This document shows, in pieces, positions 1 to 7,971 of a stretch of 64,000 nucleotides of DNA (within the stretch, counting starts at the first letter, position 1; the number at the start of each line of letters is the position of its first letter). The DNA is from Demequina lutea. Its GTDB lineage: Bacteria; Actinomycetota; Actinomycetes; Actinomycetales; Demequinaceae. Position numbers and translations under genes: made by a program. Location: NCBI RefSeq assembly GCF_013409005.1, contig NZ_JACBZO010000001.1:248001-312000 (forward strand), read 5' to 3'. The notes beneath the pieces were generated by a model. The model did not search any database. It was given only the letters and a program-made list of their open reading frames with translations, and was not told where the DNA came from.

Positions 1-2
1 GA

Positions 3-716
3 TGGAACGACCTCGCGGGGAAGACGGGCGAGCAGTCGGTCCTGACGGGAGGTTCCGGCGGCATCCTTGGCGACAACAAGACCTACGTCGCCACCACCCG
101 GTTCCGTCGCACTCTCGCCCACCACATTGCCAACATCCCCGGCGGCGAGATCGCACTCGGCATTCAGTATGGCCACGTCAATTCAGTGGTATCGCAGGGA
201 TATGCGGGGCAGTCGGAGTCCGGCTTTGTCGACGAGGTCGAACTGGAGGCAATCATGGTTGCGATGCGCGACATGGGTCGCGCGGTGGATGAGGTCAAGG
301 CAGGCTCGACGGTTAGCGGACCTGGCGCGGCGCGAACTAAGGCGGCTCTCAGGGAGTATGAGCACGAGTTCGCTGGCGCGACCATGACAGAGGCGGAACT
401 TAGGCGCGTTAGGAAGAGCGGCGTGGCAACCCTCTACGACAACCCCCATGCCAACTACATCTGCGCTTGGAACGCTGAGACCGCACTGTGCCGCATCCGC
501 AAGGACGCCGAGGGGCCCGACCTGGCGAACTTCAAGGTCGGCTGCCCGAACGTGACGCTGCTCGACCGGCACATCGAGATCAAGATCGCAGAGCGCGACG
601 AACTCACTACCGCATTGCCCCGCATGCCTAAGCCCTGGGCAGAGCGGGCCCAGGAGGACATCGCGGTTCTGACGCACCAGATCGAGCGGCACAGAAAGGC
701 GCGGGGTGAGGTATGA
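3..716 (+). CDS. Tyrosine recombinase/integrase, C-terminal part (5' end outside window)
   Basis: The reading frame is open from base 3, so the gene starts before the window. Near the left edge it reads TRFRRTLAHHIANIPGG, followed by a GHVN segment and a GYAG segment. This matches the Arg/His...GH...Tyr end of the catalytic domain of tyrosine site-specific recombinases, which cut and rejoin DNA through a Tyr-DNA link. After the catalytic end comes a tail of about 150 residues with a CxxC-type pair (YICAWNAETALC), seen in large actinobacterial integrases that come in tandem sets. It ends in an ATGA overlap with the next gene, so the two are co-translated. Only the last third is visible, so its substrate site cannot be judged. 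The family is fairly sure; the exact catalytic Tyr is not certain. Confidence 0.72.
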   Translation, partial: WNDLAGKTGEQSVLTGGSGGILGDNKTYVATTRFRRTLAHHIANIPGGEIALGIQYGHVNSVVSQGYAGQSESGFVDEVELEAIMVAMRDMGRAVDEVKAGSTVSGPGAARTKAALREYEHEFAGATMTEAELRRVRKSGVATLYDNPHANYICAWNAETALCRIRKDAEGPDLANFKVGCPNVTLLDRHIEIKIAERDELTTALPRMPKPWAERAQEDIAVLTHQIERHRKARGEV

Positions 717-1117
717 ATCGACGTGGAGATGAGACCGAGCGAGATGCCATACTCACCGCGCTGACGCGGGTGCTGACAGGCACATCCCAGCACGGCTCAG
801 GTCGAGTAACAGTCAAGGCTGTTGCCGACGAGGCGAGCATCGCACGGAGCGGAATCACTCAGAGGAACCTCGACCTCAAGGCGCTCATCGACGCATGCGG
901 TGACCTCGCCGGACGCATGCTGAGTGCGGACGGCGTCGAGCGCATCGAGAGGCTCAGCGCGAAGGTGACGGAACTGGAGGCATTGACGACGACGCTCGCG
1001 GAGCAGGTTGCCGCAGCGGCCCTGAAGTACACCCCCGAGTCGGAGTCTAACGGTGATGCCGACGCTGGGCCGGACGTCGGTCCGGGCAACCGCGGGCACC
1101 TCCGCCCGGTCAAGTAG
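713..1117 (+). CDS. Small HTH/coiled-coil protein paired with the integrase (DUF6262-like)
   Basis: This 134-residue protein overlaps the integrase by 4 bp. Residues about 30-55 (GRVTVKAVADEASIARSGITQ) read as a helix-turn-helix like the N-terminus of TetR-type proteins. Residues 75-105 are a Leu/Glu-rich helix (IERLSAKVTELEALTTTLAEQ), probably a coiled coil for dimerisation. The tail is Gly/Pro/Asp-rich and disordered. Small proteins of this shape are known beside tandem actinobacterial integrases (annotated DUF6262), where they probably assist recombination or regulate it. The role here is inferred from position only. Confidence 0.6.
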   Translation: MNRRGDETERDAILTALTRVLTGTSQHGSGRVTVKAVADEASIARSGITQRNLDLKALIDACGDLAGRMLSADGVERIERLSAKVTELEALTTTLAEQVAAAALKYTPESESNGDADAGPDVGPGNRGHLRPVK

Positions 1118-1187
1118 CGGTCCGCATCATCTACGCCCGCACGGCGACCTTCGCTCACGTCCCGAGTGCGCGGCGTTGACGGCCGCG

Positions 1188-1532
1188 GTGCGTCTATTTC
1201 AGCAAGAACGGGCGCTTGTATCGCTTTCGCTCGAGCGCCCGCCTCATGCCGTCCTTGTCCAACGCGTTCCGTGGCGGGCAGACCAGGATGGCGTCGTCGC
1301 CGGAGCGAATGAACTGCTCAAGGCGGGCCTGCCTTGGTCGACAGGCGAGCGGGCGGTAAGTCACGTCGTCGCCGCACTCCTGGGGGACACTGAGATCGAT
1401 ATCTCGGAGGCGCTGCAACGCTTTCCACGCGAACACGAAGACGCGCTCGTAGAGGCCATTCGGACCGCAATTCGGCGACCCACGTGCCGAGGTCGGAAGA
1501 GTGAGTCACGTACCGCAGTAGGTCCGAGTTAG
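1188..1532 (+). pseudogene. Fragment related to the unknown protein at 2216-2587
   Basis: No good start codon or ribosome site is present; the in-frame GTG at 1188 is a guess. Residues in the second half (PWSTGERAVSHVVAALLGD, then LQRFPREHEDALVEAIR) align with the opposite-strand protein at 2216-2587 (SWSSGENAIAQFASGLLGY, then LEGFPTQHRETLLRVLR). The same frame then carries a TAG at 1530-1532 and continues open into the next HTH gene. I read this as a decayed paralogue in an integrase-associated scrap zone. The function of the family is unknown to me. Confidence 0.4.
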
Positions 1533-1583
1533 CGGGACTCGAACGTCGCCCGCCGCCTCCGCGAAGCCCAGCAGCGCATCCTC

Positions 1584-2051
1584 ATGGGTGCGCCCGAGCG
1601 CATCGAGGTTGGCAACACCAGCGTTAGGGGGCTGGCCAAGGAAGCGGACGTGCCCCTCAACTGGCTCAACCGCCAGTACGTGCCCGAGAAGGTCGCGTTC
1701 GAGGCGGCCGTCCGAGGGGCGACCGACGGCCCCCTCACCGCTCGTGAGGCCGAACTCGCTGAACGGGTTGCCGAACTTGAAGCCGAGGTCAAACGCCTGC
1801 GTCTGCAGTCAGTCGAACGGCGAGACCGGGGCGATGCCTGGAAGGTCACTGCCGAGCACTTCATTCGCGAGGTCGCCCTGGTCAAGACGGAGTTGGTCGG
1901 TGTGGAGGCGCGACGTACTGCCGCTTTCAAGGCGCGGGACAACCTCAAGGCCGCGCAGGAAGCGGTCGACCAGTTGCATGCGTATGAGGCGGAGCGAACG
2001 CCGGTGACCACCTTCAAGCCGCGCGTGATCGGGCCCGACGACACTGCGTGA
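1584..2051 (+). CDS. HTH/coiled-coil protein, second DUF6262-like copy, possibly 5'-truncated
   Basis: This 155-residue product contains SVRGLAKEADVPLNWLNRQY, which aligns with the HTH of the 713-1117 protein. A long charged coiled coil follows (residues about 50-120, rich in Glu, Arg and Leu). The frame is open upstream of the ATG back to the TAG at 1530-1532 and that stretch (NVARRLREAQQRIL) resembles the N-terminus of the first copy. However, it has no ATG, GTG or TTG start. The gene may therefore have lost its true start when the upstream fragment was joined to it. It was probably an integrase accessory protein. Confidence 0.5.
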   Translation: MGAPERIEVGNTSVRGLAKEADVPLNWLNRQYVPEKVAFEAAVRGATDGPLTAREAELAERVAELEAEVKRLRLQSVERRDRGDAWKVTAEHFIREVALVKTELVGVEARRTAAFKARDNLKAAQEAVDQLHAYEAERTPVTTFKPRVIGPDDTA

Positions 2052-2215
2052 CCGTTCCGGTCACGCGACCTCGTGGTGGACGCAGTAGCGGGGGAGCGGG
2101 GTGCGCGCCCGCCTGAGCCGGTGGCTTTGCGTCTCAGGCGGTTGACGGCCGTGCGCGGCGTCGGACGGACACCAGACAGGGAAGTCCCACCAATCTGTCG
2201 AACACCTACGAATGC

Positions 2216-2587
2216 CTACATGACCAACTTTGTGCCCCACATGGCCCTGAGGACTCGCAGTAGCGTTTCGCGATGTTGCGTGGGGAAGCCCTCAAGCGTC
2301 GCCGCGAAATCGAGAGGGCCGAACTCCGCAGACGTCGTGTATCCGAGTAGCCCTGAGGCGAATTGCGCAATGGCGTTCTCGCCGCTCGACCAGGACCGAG
2401 ACGCAGCAAGCAGTACGGCCGGATCTGCGAAACGTGTGCCATCCTCGCCACGGGGCCAGTCCACCCGTCGAATGAGACCGGTTTCGTAGAGAAGATCGCA
2501 TGCAGCGCGGTAGCCGCCTGTGCCACTCGACCTGACCAACTCGGTGCGCACTGCCAGTGCTCCCTCGAAGTCATCATTTCGTTTCAT
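2216..2587 (-). CDS. Hypothetical protein, 123 aa
   Basis: I do not recognise the family. The product starts MKRNDDFEGALAVRTELV and looks like a compact alpha-helical cytoplasmic protein without membrane segments or cysteine motifs beyond one Cys. Its second half is shared with the fragment at 1188-1532, so at least two copies of this family lie within 1.5 kb. It is followed on the same strand by nothing coding for at least 160 bases, and lies just downstream of the broken methyltransferase (same strand). It could be an accessory gene of that former restriction-modification locus, but nothing in the sequence proves it. Confidence 0.5.
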   Translation of the reverse strand: MKRNDDFEGALAVRTELVRSSGTGGYRAACDLLYETGLIRRVDWPRGEDGTRFADPAVLLAASRSWSSGENAIAQFASGLLGYTTSAEFGPLDFAATLEGFPTQHRETLLRVLRAMWGTKLVM

Positions 2588-2652
2588 GCGATTAACGGTA
2601 TCGCTGAAGAGTGGGCCGATTTCCTGCCAGGGGAAACGGGACGGCGACAGAA

Positions 2653-3837
2653 TTAGACCTTCAACGGGACGGTAGCGGCCCGCACAGAGTCAACCCGCCG
2701 CACTGTGTCGAGCGCGGTTGCTATGGCAGAAGTTGGGTCGTCAGGGGCCTGCGACACAAGAGCGTAAATCTCGCGGCCGGTCGGTGTTGCGAGCAAGAGG
2801 TCGCGATCGCGCTCGCAGTGCGCCTTCAGTACGTTCCACACCACGCCCACGCTGACGCCGTTGCCCAACTGCTTGAACGTGGCCTTGTCGGACTGTCCGT
2901 CGAACGAGAACGAATCAGGCAGGCCTTGGAGACGCGCTGCCTCCCGAGCCGACAGTTTCCGCTGCAGAGGGCCGATGATCGGAGTCTGAGTGATTGCGAC
3001 CAGCGCTGGCAGGTGGGTTGGACGCTTGGCGCGTAGGCCTGACGGACGTAGTGAAATGACGCAATCCCACAGGCTCTCAGCGTCCTGAGCCTGCCACTCC
3101 AACTTCCGTCGCGATTCGGGAAACGTCCTCACCTTTCGCAGCCAAGTGCCCATCGCGCGGCCTCCTACGTGTTCTGCCAACGCGTCGTACAGAGCGAAGT
3201 TCTTTCGCAGAAAGTCGGCCTTCCAAGGTGGCGCCTCGTCAATCGCCTGCCCGCGCTCCATGGGCGACCAGTCTGAGCCCCAGGTGTCGGTCCAAATCGG
3301 GAATCCTGGGAGGCGGCGAGCAGTCTCGCCAGAGGCATCAGCCTGCGTGGCACGCCACTCGCGCATGTGCTGCACCATGACTTCCCAGTGGTCGATCCAG
3401 TTGCGTTCGACCTGTGAGATGTCAGTGCCCGCCGGCGTCTCCTCGGGATCAATCTGGAGATCGTTGATGAGGTCCCACTCGCGGTCCATGCGAATGTTCT
3501 CGGGCAGTGAGACCGGGTCGATGAACGGGTCGGCTTGCATGCCCTCGGGAACCAAGGTGGCGGTGATCAATACGCGCTCGCGAACCTGAGGGCGACCGCC
3601 ATACTCCGGCTTGATCTGGTGAGGGGAGAAGACGGCGCTCTGCTCGGAGACCTGGTAACCCGCATTCCGCAGGTGCTCGATAATCACCTGCCATTCGTGG
3701 CGGTGGCGGGGGCCCGCGAGGTTGCGGACATTCGCGAGCACGTTGCGCATCAAGTGGACCCGGCAGCGTTGCCAACTGGAGCCAACGAATACCGTCGCGA
3801 TTGCTGTTTTCAGGGTGGTATGAACATCAGAGATCAC
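2653..3837 (-). pseudogene. Chimeric ORF: IS256 transposase piece fused to the C-terminal half of a C5-cytosine DNA methyltransferase
   Basis: The 394-codon frame opens with about 37 residues of IS256-type transposase (SSWQRCRVHLMRNVLANV). From about base 3726 it becomes the C-terminal part of a C5-cytosine methyltransferase. Conserved motif VIII is visible (RPQVRERVLITATL), as are motif IX (SAREAARLQGLPDSFSF) and motif X (KQLGNGVSVGVVWNVL), with a target-recognition region between VIII and IX. Motifs I, IV (the catalytic Pro-Cys) and most of VI (Glu-Asn-Val) are missing, so the protein cannot methylate DNA. The join lies at a shared Asn-Val, which hints at recombination at a short match when the IS lost its 3' third. 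The ORF may be transcribed but should be dead as an enzyme. Confidence 0.75.
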
Positions 3838-4505
3838 CAGTTTCGCGCCGGACAGACCGCGGGCCCTCAGCGAGCGCAGGAACGTTGTTCAGAACGGTTG
3901 CGACTCGCGGTCTCTGACCTCGAACCCGAGCACTTCCCGGCGCCCGTTCGCAGCGACACCGACGGCGATGACCACGGCCTGGCACACCACCCGACGCCAG
4001 ACACGGGCTTTGTAGTAAGTCGCGTCGAGGAAGACATTCGGGTAAGTGGTGTCCGTCAGGGGCCGGTCACAGAACGCCGCGATCTCCTCGTCGAGGTACG
4101 CACATATGCGTGAGACGTCCGACTTCGAAATACAGGTGTCAGCGCCAGGCGCCTTGACGAGGTCGTCGACCTAGCGGGTGCTCATGCCGTGAATATAGGC
4201 CTCCATCACGACCGCGAATAAGGCCTGGTCGACACGGCAGCGTCTGTCCAACGGTGACGGGAAGAACGACCCTGCCCGCGCCTCCAGATCCCCCGCGGTG
4301 GTCGTGAGGGTGCGGGCGCGGCTGCCGTTGCGTTGCGTCGTTCGCCGAGGGTGTGCTCAAACGCGCCGGCACCAATGAACGCGGATGCTCCCGCATCGAT
4401 CCGTTCCTGGTAGAGCGCATCGGTCGTGATCCGAATCCGATCGCCAACGTCGCCGAGTTTCAGTTCGCGGAGCAGGTCGAGGGGGACGGATTGGTCAAGA
4501 GCCAT
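3727..4505 (-). pseudogene. IS256-family transposase, degenerate and 3'-truncated
   Basis: Read from 4505 leftwards, the N-terminus (MALDQSVPLDLLRELKLGD, then YQERIDAGASAFIGAGAFE) is typical of IS256/mutator transposases. A frameshift near 4320 moves the homology to another frame (RCRVDQALFAVVMEAYIHG). In that frame I see a TAG after MSTR near 4170 and a TGA near 3896. Homology then runs through FLDATYYKARVWRRVV (which holds the first catalytic Asp region) and ARGLSGAKLVISDVH (the second Asp region) until the switch to methyltransferase at about 3726. The last third, with the catalytic Glu, is absent. This is a fossil. Confidence 0.8.
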
Positions 4506-4616
4506 CGTGCGTTGTCCTGCCGTGAGATTCCTAGATAGTTCTCACTGACCATCGCATGATGACTCTCCACGTCAACGACGTGACACACAAGCGCGAAAAC
4601 TACACCAACCCCAGGG
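3727..4616 (-). mobile_element. IS256-family insertion sequence remnant
   Basis: The element comprises the broken transposase plus about 110 bases upstream of its start. Just beyond the start, the minus strand reads GGGGTTGGTGTAGTTTTCGC near 4595-4616, followed by a GTGTCACGTCG stretch. This resembles the terminal region of actinobacterial IS256 elements and is my guess for the surviving end. The opposite end was lost together with the transposase C-terminus, so no target duplication can be read. The region 4617-4808 beyond it holds only the upstream region of the secreted-protein gene. Confidence 0.55.
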
Positions 4617-4808
4617 ATGTCACCCGACACGCCTCGTCTGATCCCCGTCCCGAGGAGCCGCGGCAGGCTCCTATGGAATTCAGGATGCGAAACTCGAAGC
4701 ATTGATGTAGATTTCGAGAGTCGACGTCGGGGCCGTCGCCTTCCAACGATTTTTCGGGGGCTCATGCTTGGCGTAGGCGCGTCCTACATCAAAGAGGGAG
4801 AGGGAAGC

Positions 4809-5264
4809 ATGTTAAATCTATCGTTTCGGAAGAGGGCAGTGATTGTAATGGCCTCCACAGCGGCATTGGCCGTCGCGCTTGCGGCGCCAGCGTTGGCAGA
4901 AGGCTCGTTTAGTTCCTCCATCACCGGCGCATACGCGCCGTTCAACTCACGTACGTGGACTGACAATAACAACGATGCCACTAGCACCCACGTAACCTTC
5001 CAAAACTGCAACGACCAGTATACCTCAGCGTCCTATAACGACCACGCGAAGATCCAGTTGACTAGGGAGACGCCCTGGTATCAGCCGGATGAGAATAAGG
5101 GTCAAGACACCCTCTATTGCAAGAACACCAGCGACACGGCCTACTTCGGTCGAGTGTCGAGTGGCAACTACCATTTTACCATCGTGAACATCAATGGTCA
5201 GCCATCGGGTTCAACTCCAGTCTACGCTCGCATTGATGTTGGCTGGGTAGGAGTCGGCTACTGA
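4809..5264 (+). CDS. Secreted small protein of an ABC-linked cassette
   Basis: The chosen ATG follows a strong ribosome site (GAGGGAGAGGGAAGC), unlike the longer open frame upstream. The 151-residue product has a clear Sec signal peptide (basic FRKR, hydrophobic core, cleavage after APALA at residue 30). The mature part is about 121 residues, rich in Asn, Ser, Thr and Tyr, with just two cysteines (67 and 104) that can form one disulfide, plus a Gly-Trp-Val-Gly-Val-Gly-Tyr end. I cannot name the family. It sits directly before an ABC ATPase and two membrane proteins, an order reminiscent of lactococcin-972-type bacteriocin loci, although it has no clear similarity to lactococcin 972. An exported toxin-like or signalling protein is an inference. 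Confidence 0.7.
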   Translation: MLNLSFRKRAVIVMASTAALAVALAAPALAEGSFSSSITGAYAPFNSRTWTDNNNDATSTHVTFQNCNDQYTSASYNDHAKIQLTRETPWYQPDENKGQDTLYCKNTSDTAYFGRVSSGNYHFTIVNINGQPSGSTPVYARIDVGWVGVGY

Positions 5265-5290
5265 CTTAGGGGAATGTCAAATACAATTTC

Positions 5291-5338
5291 GGCATGCGGT
5301 TGTGCGCCACAAGACTTTTTGGCGCACAACCGCATGCC
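5291..5338 (+). promoter_or_regulatory. Perfect 19-bp stem-loop between secreted-protein gene and ABC gene
   Basis: Arms 5291-5309 (GGCATGCGGTTGTGCGCCA) and 5320-5338 are exact reverse complements around a 10-base loop. No U-run follows, so it is a weak intrinsic terminator on the plus strand. It starts 26 bases after the secreted-protein stop and ends 27 bases before the ABC start. Such a position suits transcript stabilisation or partial attenuation, giving more secreted protein than transporter. Confidence 0.7.
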
Positions 5339-5365
5339 TGCCCCTGGGGCGGAAGGGACGTATTA

Positions 5366-6097
5366 ATGGCTGTAGTTATAAATGGGGTCGGGTACCGTTA
5401 TCGACGCCGCGCGGATCTCGCACTTTGCGACGTCACCGTCGAGTTTCGTCCTGGTCGAACGATCCTGCTTGGACCTAATGGTGCAGGAAAATCCACTCTC
5501 CTTTCCATTTTGGCGGGCCTTGCCAAGCCCACATACGGGACGGTGGAGGTCACTGCTGGAGATGGTCGCCCAAGCGTGGGCTGGATGGCCCAGCAGATCC
5601 GCCCGCTACGTGGATTCACGGTCACCGAGCAAATCGCGTACTCCGGCTGGTTGGCGGGCTTGACCAAGCGTCAGGCGTGGGGATCCGCACGCCGCGTTCT
5701 CGGACGCGTGGATCTTGACGACCGCGCGGACACGAAGGCAATGGCGCTTTCAGGCGGACAACTGCGGCGCCTTGGCCTCGCCCAGGCCTTGGTGCATGAC
5801 CCTGCAATCTTGTTACTCGACGAACCGACTGCGGGGCTTGACATTGCTCAGCGGGAGAACTTCGCAAACCTTTTGCGGACTATCTCAGCCACCGTCGACC
5901 ACACACTCGTTGCCACTCACGATGTTGCCGACCTGACAACAAGTTTTGACGACGTCGCCGTAATTGCCCACGGCCAAATCAGGTTCCACGGCACTGTCGG
6001 CGAGTTCGTAGGTAGCCGATCCACAACAGATACGAAGGGTGCAATCATCGCTGCATACGAGCGTGCCCTCGCTCACCCGCTGGAGAAGTCAGCGTGA
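5366..6097 (+). CDS. ABC transporter ATP-binding protein
   Basis: The start MAVVINGVGYRYRRR follows a GGAAGGGA ribosome site; the open frame upstream reads through the stem-loop and is unlikely to be translated. The 243-residue product has Walker A (GPNGAGKST), Q-loop (WMAQQ), signature (LSGGQLRRLGLAQAL), Walker B (ILLLDEPTAGLD) and H-loop (ATHD), so it should be an active ATPase. The single-domain layout and short size match exporters of the CcmA/NatA type that pair with separate membrane proteins. It overlaps the next gene by 4 bp (GTGA), so it probably drives the membrane protein encoded there, and the secreted protein is its likely client or the system confers self-protection. Confidence 0.88.
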   Translation: MAVVINGVGYRYRRRADLALCDVTVEFRPGRTILLGPNGAGKSTLLSILAGLAKPTYGTVEVTAGDGRPSVGWMAQQIRPLRGFTVTEQIAYSGWLAGLTKRQAWGSARRVLGRVDLDDRADTKAMALSGGQLRRLGLAQALVHDPAILLLDEPTAGLDIAQRENFANLLRTISATVDHTLVATHDVADLTTSFDDVAVIAHGQIRFHGTVGEFVGSRSTTDTKGAIIAAYERALAHPLEKSA

Positions 6098-7338
6098 CGC
6101 GCGCTGGAACTTCGCTCGCGGCACGGTACTTGCGCGAGCCTTTGCCGATCATTGCGCCCGTGCTTCTCGTGTTGGCACTCGGCCATGTCGGCACGTACAT
6201 TGACGGCGCGGATCGCTACGCGCTTGCGTCGTGGGCACACTCGGTTTCAACTGTGTTCCTCATCGCGCCCGTAGTTGGTGCTAGCGCGGCGTGGTCGGTC
6301 TCTCGACTGCGTAGCGCGGGCTTCTTGGAACGTCGTTGGCCGAGGGGGCGTGCTGCGATCTATCTCGATGCGACATGGGTGAGCGCCGCGACAGGGCTGC
6401 TCGTCATCGCCGTCACGGGCCTTATCGCAGCAGGCTTCACTGCCCCGCCGCCAGCGCTTGTAGCGCTCGCGGCACTTGCCATCATGCAGATGGTGGCTCT
6501 CGGTGTCCTCCTGGGGCGCTTCCTCGCCGGAATCTACTCCGCACCGCTCACCCTTCTCGGCGGCTATCTGTGGATGGTAATGCCCATGGCCTTCGAGCCG
6601 CTGTGGCTACGGCACCTCAATGGCCATTGGCCAGATTGCTGTTCGGTCCCGTACGAACCCTCGCTACGCGGGCTTGGGGCAGTCGCCGCGGTATCGATAG
6701 GCTTGTCTGTGATAGCCCTCCTATACGCGGGCCGTCTCACGCGTGGGCGGATAGCCCTGTCTTTGGTTGCGGCGGCGGTGGCCGCGGCGACGGCCTCCTA
6801 TCTCGCCGCGCCGTTGGGCGGAGAGCCGGTACAGGCGAGAAGCAACGGTTTGAAATGCGCACCACTCGGACATGACGGCGCTTCGCTCTGTTTGTTCACC
6901 GAGCACGAGCCGGAACGGACGCTAGCCGAAGACGCGTATCGGAGAGCATATGACGCGTGGCCCGGTGCCAAAGCGCTTCGGGGATCCGTGTTCACAGAGA
7001 TGGTAGACCCCGCGACGAATCAACATGTGGTCCAATTCGGTCGATCGCTATCAGACAGTTCCGCAGTGGCGGAGTTCGCGGGAGCCGTCCTGCCCCCGGT
7101 ACCCATCTGCGCACCAGGAAAGCCCTACGCAAACGGGCTGTTGCGTGAGACCGCAATGGTTGCATTGGTCTCGCGCGCAACAGGGTCCCTGCCGATGGCG
7201 GACCAAGGTGCGATCCCGCCTGAGGATGAGGTGCTCGTCGAACAGATCTTCGCCTACGGTGCCGATGCGTTCAGTGAGTGGTTGAAAGATGTCAGCGCCA
7301 CCGTGTCTCAATGCGACCGAGAAGGAATATCGTCTTGA
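6094..7338 (+). CDS. Polytopic membrane protein with Cys-containing C-terminal domain (ABC partner)
   Basis: The GTG start overlaps the ATPase stop. The 414-residue product has about seven hydrophobic segments in its first 250 residues (for example LPIIAPVLLVLALGHVG, LLVIAVTGLIAAG, LVALAALAIMQMVALGVLLG, IALSLVAAAVAAATASYLAA). A soluble domain of about 160 residues then carries four spaced cysteines (KCAPL, SLCLF, PICAP, SQCDR). With a cytoplasmic N-terminus and seven segments, that domain would lie outside the cell, where the cysteines could pair. No named family is recognised. Its place after the ATPase makes it the probable permease or immunity subunit. Confidence 0.7.
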   Translation: MTRAGTSLAARYLREPLPIIAPVLLVLALGHVGTYIDGADRYALASWAHSVSTVFLIAPVVGASAAWSVSRLRSAGFLERRWPRGRAAIYLDATWVSAATGLLVIAVTGLIAAGFTAPPPALVALAALAIMQMVALGVLLGRFLAGIYSAPLTLLGGYLWMVMPMAFEPLWLRHLNGHWPDCCSVPYEPSLRGLGAVAAVSIGLSVIALLYAGRLTRGRIALSLVAAAVAAATASYLAAPLGGEPVQARSNGLKCAPLGHDGASLCLFTEHEPERTLAEDAYRRAYDAWPGAKALRGSVFTEMVDPATNQHVVQFGRSLSDSSAVAEFAGAVLPPVPICAPGKPYANGLLRETAMVALVSRATGSLPMADQGAIPPEDEVLVEQIFAYGADAFSEWLKDVSATVSQCDREGISS

Positions 7339-7937
7339 CCCGTCTGTACTTGCGCACTCGTTCGCGGAGATGGACGTTTGCATGCCTACTGTTATCAGTG
7401 TGCGCGATGTTTCTTGCCGGTTCACACGGCGTCAGGCTGCCGTCGTTTGCCGCCGTGGCATTGAGGGAAACCCCCTTCACCGTGATCGCAGCGCTTCTTC
7501 TCTCCATCGCCCTCGTCGGCGGGCTCGGAGGTGGAGACCCTCGACTCGAGGCTATTGCTGTTCGTAGAATCGCGGCATTTGACACCGCGATGCTCGTGAC
7601 GGTGCCAGCCGCATTCGCCGTCGCCGGGTTGGCCTCACAGATCGTCACACGGGTCGCTGTCGTTGTCGCGGTCAGGGCGCTCGTGGGATTCATCGGCCTC
7701 GGCCTTTTGGCGTGCGCGCAAGGGGGCCGTCTCGCGGGGACCGTGTCACAGGTCGCGTTCTTCGTGCTCGTGACACTCCTAGGCCCGACTACCGATGGCA
7801 GCGTTCAGGTGTGGGCCTTTCCCATAGCCGCCCCGTCGTCCGCTGTGGCAGCCGCCGTAGCGGGCGGCCTCGCTCTTTCAGGCGCAACGATATGGCTACT
7901 CATGGGCCCCGAGCGCGCAGTACTCGCAAAGACGTAG
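7335..7937 (+). CDS. Membrane protein, six hydrophobic segments (ABC partner)
   Basis: A TTG start at 7335 overlaps the previous stop by 4 bases (TTGA) after GAGAAGGAAT; an ATG at 7311 is the alternative. From the TTG the product is 200 residues and almost entirely membrane: WTFACLLLSVCAMFLAG, FTVIAALLLSIALVGGL, AMLVTVPAAFAVAGLA, VAVVVAVRALVGFIGLGLLA, VAFFVLVTLLG and VAGGLALSGATIWLLMG. There is no soluble domain. It is the last gene of the cassette, before a strong terminator. It may form the permease together with the 414-residue neighbour, or act as an immunity protein. Confidence 0.65.
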   Translation: MTRLYLRTRSRRWTFACLLLSVCAMFLAGSHGVRLPSFAAVALRETPFTVIAALLLSIALVGGLGGGDPRLEAIAVRRIAAFDTAMLVTVPAAFAVAGLASQIVTRVAVVVAVRALVGFIGLGLLACAQGGRLAGTVSQVAFFVLVTLLGPTTDGSVQVWAFPIAAPSSAVAAAVAGGLALSGATIWLLMGPERAVLAKT

Positions 7938-7947
7938 AACAGATGCG

Positions 7948-7971
7948 GAGGACTCCCGCGGGGTCCTCTTT
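7948..7971 (+). terminator. Rho-independent terminator of the ABC cassette
   Basis: GAGGACTCCC and GGGGTCCTC form a stem of about nine pairs (one G-T) around a GC-rich tip, followed by TTTCGGCTCTTC. It lies 11 bases after the last cassette stop and closes the transcription unit that began at 4809. Confidence 0.7.

Noticed and set aside
1533..1550. GCGGGACTCGAAC resembles the T-loop of a tRNA on the minus strand, a possible attachment core.
   Set aside because: No acceptor, D or anticodon arm can be folded around it, and it lies in a coding-like HTH frame.
5264..5366. Secreted protein as a true lactococcin 972 bacteriocin.
   Set aside because: Only the gene order is similar; the mature sequence and its length do not match that family.
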